A DNA stretch of 64,000 bases, taken from assembly GCF_003219815.1 (NCBI RefSeq), contig NZ_QJVD01000005.1, forward strand, positions 1-64,000, written 5' to 3'. This stretch comes from Arthrobacter livingstonensis. Lineage in GTDB: Bacteria; Actinomycetota; Actinomycetes; Actinomycetales; Micrococcaceae. Every line of letters begins with the position of its first letter. Position 1 is the stretch's first letter. Both the position numbers and the translations under genes were made by a program. Positions 38,515 to 46,619 of the stretch are shown piece after piece. The notes below the pieces were generated by a model that did no database searches, was not told the origin of the DNA, and saw only the letters and a list, made by a program, of their open reading frames with translations.

Positions 38515-41259
38515 TCACCCGATGGCGGAGGGCAGCTCATCGCGGCTTGAAATGCCCAATTTCCCATACGCCCGGTAGAGGTGTCCCTCCACGGTGCGCA
38601 ATGACACCATGAGTTCTTCGGCAATCTGCCGGTCACTCAGACCTGCCGCCGCCATCGAGGAGACCTCACGTTCACGGCGGGTCAGCTGGACAGCCTGCCG
38701 GCCGTCCGGGCTCGAAGCCTGGGCAGTTACTATGCCGTTGCCGGGGACTTGCACACCCAGGCCCTCCGCCACTTTTCGCAGGCTGGCGCGGGCGCTGCGC
38801 ACTTCATGGCGCGATCCCGAGGAGCCCAGCAGCGGGACCGAGCGTTCCAGCGCCTGCTCGGCAAAGCCAAACAATCCCGCCGCACCCAGTGTCTCGCCGG
38901 CCGCGGCCAACAGCTGTCCGTCCCCACTTTCGAGTGCCCGGGCATACTGGCCCAGGGCCGTGGCCCATGGCCCTTCAACACCCGCAGCCACCCTCCCCAG
39001 CCTAGGCACCACGCCTTCATCCCCCAGTTCCAGGGCGATGGCCAGGGCGTTCAGTTCCAAGGTGGTCGAACCGCCGGCGAGCGCCGCATCGGCAAGACCG
39101 ACCAGCTCAGCCGGCGCTCCGGCGTCGTGCCCCAACAAGTACCGCGCACCGGCCATGTATGCCCTTTCGTCGGACAAGACCAAAAACATGCCGGCGCCTT
39201 CCACATGGGCGTCCACAAGCTGCTGCGCCAGCTGCGAATTACCGAGCCTCGCGGCCGCGTAGGCGGCCATGGCGGTGCAAAATCCCAGCAGCTGCTGGGG
39301 ATCGCTGAGCATCAGGGCGTCAACCCCGGCGCGTAGCACGTCCAGGGCATCGGCGGTCTTGCCGCCACGCAACAACGCCATGCCGCGGACCACGCTGGCA
39401 CCGCCGCCAAAGGAAAACACCACTGGACCGGCGTCGACCGAGAATTCCTCCAACACCCCTGCCGCCGCCTGCCAGTCCCCGCAGAACATGGCCGCGGCAA
39501 CAAGGCGGAGCATGATGGTCTCCGGAAGGAAGAACACGTCATTTTCCTCCGAGTGCTCAATGGCGTAGGCCTCGGCGGCCCGCTCCATGCCCTGTTGCGG
39601 AAAGCCCTGGGCCGTGAGCCGCTCGGCGTCCATGGTCAGCGCCATGGCACGGTTGAGCCGGTGCGATGCGGGCGAAAGCCCGTCAGCCGTTGCCAGCAGC
39701 TGTGTCAGGCCGACCATTTCCGAGTACCGGCCTTCACGCGAAAAGGCCATGAGTTCCAGCAGCAGAGCCCCCGATTCAGTGTGGGACCTGATGGAGGCGC
39801 CCTCCCTGGGATTCGCCAGCGCCAGCGCCGCGCCCCTGCTTCGCAGAGCGGCGGCATCGGCGGCGACGGCCGCCACAGGCATGCCCAGGGCGTTCCTGGT
39901 GACGGAGCGCAACAAGCTGCCGAACATCAGGTCCTCAAGGTTGTCCGGTTCCTCCGGCAGCGTTTCCATGTGGGAAAAGGCACCCTGGTAGTCGCCAAGG
40001 TTGAATTTGGCGCGGGCCCTGACCATGGCTGCCCGGAGCCTGTATTCCTCGTCATGGATGCGGTCTGCGAGTTCCAGGGCCGTGGCGGACTGGTACAGCT
40101 TGGTGGCAAAGATGGCTGCGCGGAGCACTTTCTCACTCGAGACCTCCACTCCGATTTCCGCTGCCCAAAGGACCCGCCGCAGCAGCGCCTCCTTGCTGAG
40201 CGAACCCTCGTCAAGCTTGCTGATGAGCCGCTCGTGGAGCAGGCGGCTTTGCGCCAGGGGCACCATGCCGCGGATGACTTCCCCGTAGATGGGGTTGGCC
40301 AGGACAAGCACCCGTGACGGGGGCGCGAGGTAGCTGACCAGCCGCCACTCCAGCAGCTCCTGGACGGCGGGCCGGCCCACCAGCTCCTCGATGGTGAAAG
40401 CAGCCATGGGCTCGGAAAGCGCCACCAGGTTCAGTGCGTCCTGCCCTTCGCGTGAGAGCCCCCGCAGCTCCCTCCGGACGGCCTCATTAAGGTCGTGGCT
40501 GTGGGTTGGCGCGTTTTGGTCCCCCACCCAGATGCCGCGCCGCTTCACCAGGAATCCGCGTTCCACGGCTTCGGTGACCAGCAGCCGCAGGAACAGGGGG
40601 TTTCCCGCGGACCTCGACCAGTAGTGCCAGCTGCTTGCCGGCAGGACGGGACCGCCGAGCATCGCCTCACAAAACGCATGCGCCCGGTTCTGGTCAAGGG
40701 GCAGCAGCACAATGTTTTCGGCCATCCCCGTTTCCCACAATTTGGGCAGGGGTTCCGGCAGGCTGTGCCTGCTGGAGTGGGAAGCAACCAGGTTGACCAT
40801 GCCCGATTGCACCAGGCTGACCATCACCTCGGCCGTCGCGGCGTCCATGGAATGGGCATCGTCAATGACGACAATGGGCAGTTCCTGGCTGCCGGCGCCG
40901 TCCGGGACAATGGCATCCTGCATGCGCTGAAGCTGCGCAAAAACGCACCGCAGCACCACCATCCTGGGACTGACCTCCCCGGCGCCGGCACCGGCCAGGA
41001 ACGGGGCCATGACACCGAAGGGCACCTTTGCCAGCGACGTCGAGCCGTGGATGGACAGGACCGGCACCCGGTCCCTTGCTGCGGCAGTGAGTTCATGCAG
41101 GATCGTTGAGGCGCCCAGCCCGCTGTCGGACGTCAGGAAGACAGCCCGGCCCTCCCCGGAACGCAGGGCGGAGGTAATGTCCGCCAGCTCCTCCTCCCGG
41201 CAGAATGGCGGTTGCAGCAGTGCCCCCTGGCTCGGACGGGGCCCGTTGGGTCCCGTCAC
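38515..41259 (-). CDS. Large LuxR-family (LAL-type) regulator with degenerate Walker A
   Basis: This 914-residue protein has the layout of large ATP-binding LuxR-type regulators: an N-terminal NTPase-like domain at about 25-260, a long helical repeat region at about 260-840, and a C-terminal LuxR helix-turn-helix (LTRREREVSSMAAAGLSDRQ, SLRTVEGHLYRAYGKL). The Walker A position reads TSDSGLGAST, lacking the lysine of GKS/T, whereas Walker B-like IVVIDDAHSMD is kept. ATP hydrolysis is therefore doubtful. Its GTG start overlaps the stop of the paired regulator by four bases. It lies directly upstream of the EPS operon on the same strand and ends 53 bases before the operator-like repeats. Confidence 0.85.
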   Translation of the reverse strand: MTGPNGPRPSQGALLQPPFCREEELADITSALRSGEGRAVFLTSDSGLGASTILHELTAAARDRVPVLSIHGSTSLAKVPFGVMAPFLAGAGAGEVSPRMVVLRCVFAQLQRMQDAIVPDGAGSQELPIVVIDDAHSMDAATAEVMVSLVQSGMVNLVASHSSRHSLPEPLPKLWETGMAENIVLLPLDQNRAHAFCEAMLGGPVLPASSWHYWSRSAGNPLFLRLLVTEAVERGFLVKRRGIWVGDQNAPTHSHDLNEAVRRELRGLSREGQDALNLVALSEPMAAFTIEELVGRPAVQELLEWRLVSYLAPPSRVLVLANPIYGEVIRGMVPLAQSRLLHERLISKLDEGSLSKEALLRRVLWAAEIGVEVSSEKVLRAAIFATKLYQSATALELADRIHDEEYRLRAAMVRARAKFNLGDYQGAFSHMETLPEEPDNLEDLMFGSLLRSVTRNALGMPVAAVAADAAALRSRGAALALANPREGASIRSHTESGALLLELMAFSREGRYSEMVGLTQLLATADGLSPASHRLNRAMALTMDAERLTAQGFPQQGMERAAEAYAIEHSEENDVFFLPETIMLRLVAAAMFCGDWQAAAGVLEEFSVDAGPVVFSFGGGASVVRGMALLRGGKTADALDVLRAGVDALMLSDPQQLLGFCTAMAAYAAARLGNSQLAQQLVDAHVEGAGMFLVLSDERAYMAGARYLLGHDAGAPAELVGLADAALAGGSTTLELNALAIALELGDEGVVPRLGRVAAGVEGPWATALGQYARALESGDGQLLAAAGETLGAAGLFGFAEQALERSVPLLGSSGSRHEVRSARASLRKVAEGLGVQVPGNGIVTAQASSPDGRQAVQLTRREREVSSMAAAGLSDRQIAEELMVSLRTVEGHLYRAYGKLGISSRDELPSAIG

Positions 41260-43985
41260 AAATTCATCTCCCGCTCCAATTCTGCCCGTGAAGCAATGCC
41301 CATTTTCGCAAACACCTGGTACAGGTGCCCCTCCACCGTCCTGACGGAGACCCCGATCCTGGAGGCAATGTCGCGATTGGCCATTCCTCGGACCGCCAGC
41401 CCGGCGACCTGGCGCTCCCGCGCGGTCAAGGGAACCACCCCGTGGTGCGGCACAATGGGCAGGACCGGCACCTCCGGCATCAGCAGGTCCAGCCGGTGCT
41501 GTGCCTCGCGGGCCAGGCGCATCTCGCCCGCGTTCCGGGCCAGATCCAGGGCCACCACCGCGCAGCGGGATTCCACGGCGGACAGTTCCAGCGCGTGCGC
41601 GCCTTCCGCTGCCTGCAGCGCCAGCGCCGCGCGGCCCTCCCGATGCGACCGGGCCAGCGCAACATTGACGGCAGCCATGGGTCCCTGGCGCTTGAGCGAG
41701 GACTCCTCCAGAAGCCTGTACTGTTCGTTGTTGCCATGGGTCGTGGCGCCGAAAAGGTTGATGGAGGCCGTGGTGAACCGGCCCTTGGCAATGTCGATTT
41801 CCGCACTGGCCACCAGCTGTGCCGCGGCGGTGGGATCATCGAGCCAGCGCAGTGCCATGAGCTGGAAGAACTCGGCCATGGAGCGGTTCATCCACAGCGT
41901 GAAAACCGCGGATTCCCGGGCCTTCGCCAGATACCGCCGGGCGTTCGCGACGTCATTGGTTTGCGCAAAGGCCAACGCAAGCGCTGAATAGGCCAGCTCC
42001 AGGCTGTTGTACGTGTCGCGGACCTCCAGCTGGGCCGCCGCAGTCAGCAGCACGTCCGCCGCCTGGGTTCCGCGTCCGGCGTAAGTGTAGGCAATGCCCA
42101 GGGCCAGTTCGATTGCACCGCCGCGGTATTGGGCCACGCCGGCCGAAAACTCGACGGCCTGCTTCAAGACCGCCTCACAGCTCCGCCACTGCCCACTCCA
42201 CGTCAGCGCCAGGACCATGCCCTGCCAGTGCCAGTCGCCCATGCGAAGGTCCAGTCCGTGCTCTTCAACCTCGGCCTCTATGGCAGCTGAAAGTTCCACG
42301 GCGTCGAGCTCGCGTCCCGTCGCAGCCAAGGTGAGGGCCAGCAGGCTGGAACAGTTGAGACGGTATTCCCGGTCCGTTGGGTCGTTGCTGCCGGATTCAA
42401 GCTCCTCTGACACCTGGGCAAACTCCCCGCGGTGCACCTGGAACTCAAAGCGGGCCAGGTTCAGGTACTTTTCCGCCTGGACCGTTTCTTCCCCTGCCGC
42501 ACTTTGAATGCGCCATGCCACCTCGGCGAGGACTTCCTCAATGCGCGAATAGCCATCGGGCACCCACAGCAGCGCCCTTGTCAGTTCCATGGCCCACGAA
42601 GCGTAGTCTGACGGGCTCAGCGCGGACAGGAGTTCCGGGCCAACGGAGTCGAGCGCACTGACGGCCCTGGGGTAGTTGGCAAGGAGGTAATAGGTCCGGC
42701 TGCGCGCCTGGGCAGCGGACACTTCCAGCCGGTGTCCGCGGGGGATCTGTGCACAACAAGCAAGGGCAAGCTGGGGGTCAAAGAAGTGGACTGCCGCTTG
42801 AGCCGCTGCCAGCGCCACCTCGGGTTCAAGGACCATGCCGGCATCGTTCACCCATCCGGCAAATGTTAGCAGTTGCTGCTTGTCCATGGTGGCCGGGTCC
42901 AACGCCAACACCCCGGACATCTCCTGAAAGTATCCGGCCTTTTCAGCGGCCGTAAGCCGATTCCTGATGGTTTCACCCATGTACGGTTCCGCCAGGGCGA
43001 CCATGTTGTTGCTGCCGAGGCCAATGGCGAGGAACCCGCGTTCCTCCAGTTCGGTCACCGACTCCGGGCCCAAGGCGCGCATGGCAACAGAGAGAGGCAC
43101 CTTCCGCAGGAGGGAGAATTTTTCAAGGCCGGTCCGCACGGATTCCGGCTGGCGGGCCATCCGCGATTCCACCAGTTGCTCCAAAAGGCTCCCGGAAGAG
43201 ACGTTCTGGTGCCCGCCCAGCACCCAAATGCCCCCGTGCCGGCGCAGCGCGCCGGTGTTGAGGTGTTCACTGACCAGCGCCTGCAGGACCAGCGGGTTGC
43301 CGGAGCTGGACGCATAAAAAACGGCGACCACGGACTCCGCGACGGCGCCTTCCAAGGCCCGTGCCAGCAGGGCCCGCACTTCCGCCCGAGAAAAGACGTC
43401 AAGCCGCTGCGTCGCCAACAGCCCGTCCTTGACCATCCACACCAGGTCTTCCGGCAGGTCGGCGCTGGTGCGGGCCAGGACCAGCAGCTTGGCCGTGCCG
43501 CTGAGCACCAGCTGCATCAACACGCCCATGCTTGCCGTGTCGATGCCGGGCAGTTCGTCCAGGACGATGACCGTGGGCCGCCCCTTGGCGTCCTGCCTGA
43601 CCAGCTCGAGCAGGCCATGCAGGACAGCAGCCGGTGATTCCGTCTGGTGGTCGACCAGCCGCGCAAGGTGCATGCTGAAGATGCCGTACGGGACTTCTGA
43701 GTCATTGCTGGCACCAAAAACCCGCACCACATGTGTTGTGGCGGAAATCCGCGCAGCGACCGCCCGTGACAAGGTGGTTTTCCCCACGCCGCGGGGACCA
43801 ATGACCGCCGCACCGTGGAGGCCGGGATCCTCAAGGTGTGCAACGACGGCGTCCACGGGCTCCTGTCGCACCAAGGAAGACCACCTGTGCCTTTCCCCGG
43901 CACCCATGGCTCTTCTCTGAGACCGCCGCTCCCCCCAAAGACCCGGCTGAGGCGAAGCGTCTCCCCGCACGCTTGTCATGCTCAC
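41256..43985 (-). CDS. Large LuxR-family (LAL-type) regulator with intact Walker A
   Basis: This 909-residue protein has the same architecture as its downstream partner. The P-loop GPRGVGKTTLSRAVA at about residues 64-78 is intact and Walker B is VIVLDELPGID. The middle is helical, and the C terminus is a LuxR helix-turn-helix (LTARERQVAGLAVRGMANRD, SVRTVEGHLYQVFAKM). The start is GTG at 43985 or ATG at 43979, with AGGGG nearby. The two genes overlap (GTGA) and should be made together, which suggests joint action. Likely targets are its own promoter and the EPS operon; this is inferred from position. Confidence 0.87.
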   Translation of the reverse strand: MSMTSVRGDASPQPGLWGERRSQRRAMGAGERHRWSSLVRQEPVDAVVAHLEDPGLHGAAVIGPRGVGKTTLSRAVAARISATTHVVRVFGASNDSEVPYGIFSMHLARLVDHQTESPAAVLHGLLELVRQDAKGRPTVIVLDELPGIDTASMGVLMQLVLSGTAKLLVLARTSADLPEDLVWMVKDGLLATQRLDVFSRAEVRALLARALEGAVAESVVAVFYASSSGNPLVLQALVSEHLNTGALRRHGGIWVLGGHQNVSSGSLLEQLVESRMARQPESVRTGLEKFSLLRKVPLSVAMRALGPESVTELEERGFLAIGLGSNNMVALAEPYMGETIRNRLTAAEKAGYFQEMSGVLALDPATMDKQQLLTFAGWVNDAGMVLEPEVALAAAQAAVHFFDPQLALACCAQIPRGHRLEVSAAQARSRTYYLLANYPRAVSALDSVGPELLSALSPSDYASWAMELTRALLWVPDGYSRIEEVLAEVAWRIQSAAGEETVQAEKYLNLARFEFQVHRGEFAQVSEELESGSNDPTDREYRLNCSSLLALTLAATGRELDAVELSAAIEAEVEEHGLDLRMGDWHWQGMVLALTWSGQWRSCEAVLKQAVEFSAGVAQYRGGAIELALGIAYTYAGRGTQAADVLLTAAAQLEVRDTYNSLELAYSALALAFAQTNDVANARRYLAKARESAVFTLWMNRSMAEFFQLMALRWLDDPTAAAQLVASAEIDIAKGRFTTASINLFGATTHGNNEQYRLLEESSLKRQGPMAAVNVALARSHREGRAALALQAAEGAHALELSAVESRCAVVALDLARNAGEMRLAREAQHRLDLLMPEVPVLPIVPHHGVVPLTARERQVAGLAVRGMANRDIASRIGVSVRTVEGHLYQVFAKMGIASRAELEREMNL

Positions 43986-44020
43986 ACATCCCCTAAGTCA
44001 CGCAGCACCCGCATGAGATG

Positions 44021-44058
44021 GAAATCATTTCACGCGGCGGTGATTTAGCCTGATTATA
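44021..44058 (-). promoter_or_regulatory. Promoter and palindrome upstream of the LAL regulator pair
   Basis: On the reverse strand a perfect TATAAT (44053-44058) lies about 70 bases before the regulator start. No good -35 is present, as expected for an activated promoter. Just downstream, in the leader, is the 11-base palindrome GAAATCATTTC (44021-44031). Confidence 0.5.
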
Positions 44059-44109
44059 ACAGCGATGTGGGCTCGACTGGAGAATCGGTGACGTCAAATA
44101 GGCCCGCCG

Positions 44110-44131
44110 CCGGCGCGCAGTGCCGCGCCGG
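44110..44131 (-). terminator. Hairpin after pth
   Basis: An 8-bp GC stem (44110-44117 with 44124-44131, loop CAGTGC) lies 12 bases beyond the pth stop, before the LAL regulator promoter. It may end the rplY-pth transcript. No T run follows. Confidence 0.45.
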
Positions 44132-44143
44132 GGCTCGTTCCGG

Positions 44144-44728
44144 TCAGGGTTTGGCGTCGTGGAATTTCTGCTGTGTGGCCGCCAGGCCCTCCGTGATGAG
44201 CAGTTCAGTGGCATCCGCCACGGCGTCGATGAGGAACGGCAGGTCCTTGGCCTCGGTGGAGGAAAAGTCCCGCAGCACATGACTGGCCGCATCCGCGCGC
44301 CCGGGTGGGCGGCCCACGCCGGCCCGGATGCGGTAGTAATCCTTCGTGTCCAGCGTCCGGGAAATGTCGCGCAGGCCGTTGTGCCCGCCTTCGCTTCCGC
44401 CCTGTTTTAACTTGACCGTGTTAAAGGGGATGTCGATTTCATCGTGGATGGCGACGACATGGTCCGGAGGCAGATTGTAGAACTTGGCCAGCGACGCCGT
44501 CGGGCCTCCGCTGAGGTTCATGAAGACGGTGGGCTTGGCCAGGATGAGCTTGGCGCCGCCCACGCCGAGCCGGCCGGTGGCGACGAGCGCACGCGCCTTG
44601 TGGGTCTTGAACGTGGCGCCGAGGCGGGATGCAAGTTCTTCAACCACCATGTAGCCAATGTTGTGCCGGTTGCGGCTGTAGCCGGGCCCGGGATTCCCGA
44701 GCCCGACTACAAGCCAAGTGTCGTCCAT
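44144..44728 (-). CDS. pth: Peptidyl-tRNA hydrolase
   Basis: This 194-residue enzyme frees tRNA from peptidyl-tRNA dropped by ribosomes. The N-terminal signature WLVVGLGNPGPGYSRNRHNI contains the catalytic Asn and His, followed by KPTVFMNLSG, VAIHDEIDIPF and GGSEGGHNGLRDI, all diagnostic. Length is normal. It begins ten bases after rplY, the usual pairing in Actinobacteria, so the two are co-transcribed. Confidence 0.96.
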   Translation of the reverse strand: MDDTWLVVGLGNPGPGYSRNRHNIGYMVVEELASRLGATFKTHKARALVATGRLGVGGAKLILAKPTVFMNLSGGPTASLAKFYNLPPDHVVAIHDEIDIPFNTVKLKQGGSEGGHNGLRDISRTLDTKDYYRIRAGVGRPPGRADAASHVLRDFSSTEAKDLPFLIDAVADATELLITEGLAATQQKFHDAKP

Positions 44729-44738
44729 GTGCAGGAGA

Positions 44739-45317
44739 CTACTCTGCGGCAGCTGCTTCGGTTTCTTCGGCCTCGGCCACGACGGCGGGCTCGGCCAGGT
44801 GCACGATCAGCAGCGAGGGGTCGGTTAGCATCTCGACGTTGGCCGGCAGGACCAGGTCGGCGGCGTGCACGTGCTGGCCGGCGGTGCGTCCCGTCACGTC
44901 AACCTCAACGCGGACGGGCAGGTGCGTGGCGTCGGCGGAGAGGCTGACAACCACTTCCTCCTGGTTCACGACGACGGACGGTGCCGGCTCGCCAACGATG
45001 ACGACGGGGACGTCAACGGTGACCTTCTCGCCCTTCTTCACGGTCAGCAGGTCAATGTGCTCGACGATCTGCAGGACCGGGTCACGCTGGACGTCCTTGA
45101 CCAAGGCCAGGTGTTCCTTGCCGTCAACCGTGATGGTCAGCAGGGCGTTGGCGCCGCGGATGGCGCGGACGGTGGAACGCTCCGGCAGGACGATGTGCAG
45201 CGGTGCGGCGCCGTGGCCGTAAATGACCGCGGGGATCTGGTCGGCGCGGCGGATGCGGCGGGCAGCGCCCTTGCCGAATTCGCTGCGGACTTCAGCGGTG
45301 AGGTTCAAGTCAGACAT
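44739..45317 (-). CDS. rplY: 50S ribosomal protein L25/general stress protein Ctc
   Basis: This 192-residue protein binds 5S rRNA. The N-terminal L25 domain (LTAEVRSEFGKGAARRIRR, IPAVIYGHG) is followed by the C-terminal TL5/Ctc domain, and an Ala/Glu-rich acidic tail ends it. The long form is typical of Actinobacteria. AGAAGGAG seven bases before the ATG fixes the start. A promoter is visible upstream and pth follows directly. Confidence 0.95.
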   Translation of the reverse strand: MSDLNLTAEVRSEFGKGAARRIRRADQIPAVIYGHGAAPLHIVLPERSTVRAIRGANALLTITVDGKEHLALVKDVQRDPVLQIVEHIDLLTVKKGEKVTVDVPVVIVGEPAPSVVVNQEEVVVSLSADATHLPVRVEVDVTGRTAGQHVHAADLVLPANVEMLTDPSLLIVHLAEPAVVAEAEETEAAAAE

Positions 45318-45351
45318 GAAAAAGCTCCTTCTATTCTTTGGTGTGGGCGTG

Positions 45352-45379
45352 GACTAAACAGGTCAACACAATCCGTCAA
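45352..45379 (-). promoter_or_regulatory. Promoter of rplY-pth
   Basis: On the reverse strand, TTGACG (45374-45379) and TTAGTC (45352-45357) are spaced by 16 bases, about 35 bases before the rplY ATG. A small hairpin, 45412-45417 with 45425-45430, lies upstream of it. Confidence 0.5.
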
Positions 45380-45516
45380 AGATTCAGGAGCTGTGGGACC
45401 CAGTCGATCACGGACGCTTTAAGGGCGTCCCTCGCCAAGGTTTACTGTGCAAGTTTAGCAGGTTCCGGTGGTCGAGGCTGGCGGAAACCGAGTCGGCCCG
45501 GATCTGACACCCTTCA

Positions 45517-45566
45517 CTGGACAGTAGTGGCGGCTTTGGCCGCTGAAAGCAGCCACTACTGTCCAG
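45517..45566 (-). terminator. Long hairpin after prs
   Basis: A 21-bp stem with one mismatch (45517-45537 with 45546-45566) and an 8-base loop lies 34 bases beyond the prs stop and upstream of the rplY promoter. It most simply ends the glmU-prs transcript. The long near-perfect stem, including CTGGACAGTAGTGGC, could also mark it as a dispersed palindromic repeat. Confidence 0.6.
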
Positions 45567-45599
45567 TCGCGGCAATTGTGGCCGGACCGCTGCCGAATG

Positions 45600-46580
45600 T
45601 TAGGCGTTGCCGTCGAAGAGGCTGGTGACCGAGCCGTCCTCGAAGACTTCCTTGATGGCCCGGGCCAGCAGGGGCGCAATGGAGAGCACCGTCAGCGTGG
45701 GAAACCGCTTCTCCGCCGGGATGGGCAGCGTGTCGGTGACCACCACTTCCCGGGCGCCACAGTTGGCGAGGCGCTCGGAGGCCGGGGCGGAGAACACGGC
45801 GTGGGTGGCGGCGATGATGACGTCCTTGGCGCCGGCGTCCTTGAGCACGCGCACGGCGCCTGCGATGGTGCCGCCCGTGTCGATCATGTCGTCAATGAGC
45901 ACGCAGGTGCGTCCCTTGACCTGGCCCACCACGGTCTTGGAGACGGCCTGGTTCGGCACCGTCAAGTCGCGCGACTTGTGCACGAACGCGAGCGGCGCGC
46001 CGCCCAGTCGTTCGGCCCACTGCTCAGCCACGCGCACGCGTCCCGTGTCGGGCGAAACCACTGTGACGGCGTCGTCCCCCACCATTTTGCGGATGTGTTC
46101 GGCCAGCAGCGGGATGGCGAACAGGTGGTCCACGGGTCCGTCGAAGAAGCCCTGGATCTGGGCGGTGTGCAGGTCCACGCTCATGATGCGGTCGGCGCCG
46201 GCGGTCTTGTAGAGGTCCGCGACCAGGCGGGCGGAGATCGGCTCGCGGCCGCGGCCCTTCTTGTCCTGGCGGGCGTAGGGGTAGAACGGGGCCACCACCG
46301 TGATGCGGCGGGCCGAGGCGCGCTTCATCGAGTCCACCATGATGAGCTGTTCCATGAGCCAGTTGTTCAGCGGCGCCGGGTGGGCCTGGATGATGAACAC
46401 TTCCTTGCCGCGCACGCTCTCCCCCGAGCGGACGTAGATCTCACCGTTGGCGAAGTCGTAGGCGGACATGGGCAGGAGCTCCGTGTCCAGGCAGCGCGCC
46501 ACTTCCTCGGCCAGCTCGGGGTGGGCGCGGCCGGACGCCAACACCAGTTTCTTGTCGCCGTTGTAGCTAAGTTCGCTCAT
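45600..46580 (-). CDS. prs: Ribose-phosphate pyrophosphokinase
   Basis: This 326-residue enzyme makes PRPP from ribose-5-phosphate and ATP. Diagnostic motifs are SGRAHPELAEEVARCL, YARQDKKGRGREPISARLVA, the metal/ATP-site DLHTAQIQGFF, and the PRPP-binding loop VLIDDMIDTGGTI. Length and motif order are canonical for class I enzymes. It follows glmU by 39 bases, as in most Actinobacteria, linking nucleotide and cell-wall precursor supply. The ATG start has only a weak ribosome site. Confidence 0.96.
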   Translation of the reverse strand: MSELSYNGDKKLVLASGRAHPELAEEVARCLDTELLPMSAYDFANGEIYVRSGESVRGKEVFIIQAHPAPLNNWLMEQLIMVDSMKRASARRITVVAPFYPYARQDKKGRGREPISARLVADLYKTAGADRIMSVDLHTAQIQGFFDGPVDHLFAIPLLAEHIRKMVGDDAVTVVSPDTGRVRVAEQWAERLGGAPLAFVHKSRDLTVPNQAVSKTVVGQVKGRTCVLIDDMIDTGGTIAGAVRVLKDAGAKDVIIAATHAVFSAPASERLANCGAREVVVTDTLPIPAEKRFPTLTVLSIAPLLARAIKEVFEDGSVTSLFDGNA

Positions 46581-46619
46581 GGGATCGCTTTCTCGCGGTG
46601 GTGGGGTCGGTGAGAAGTC

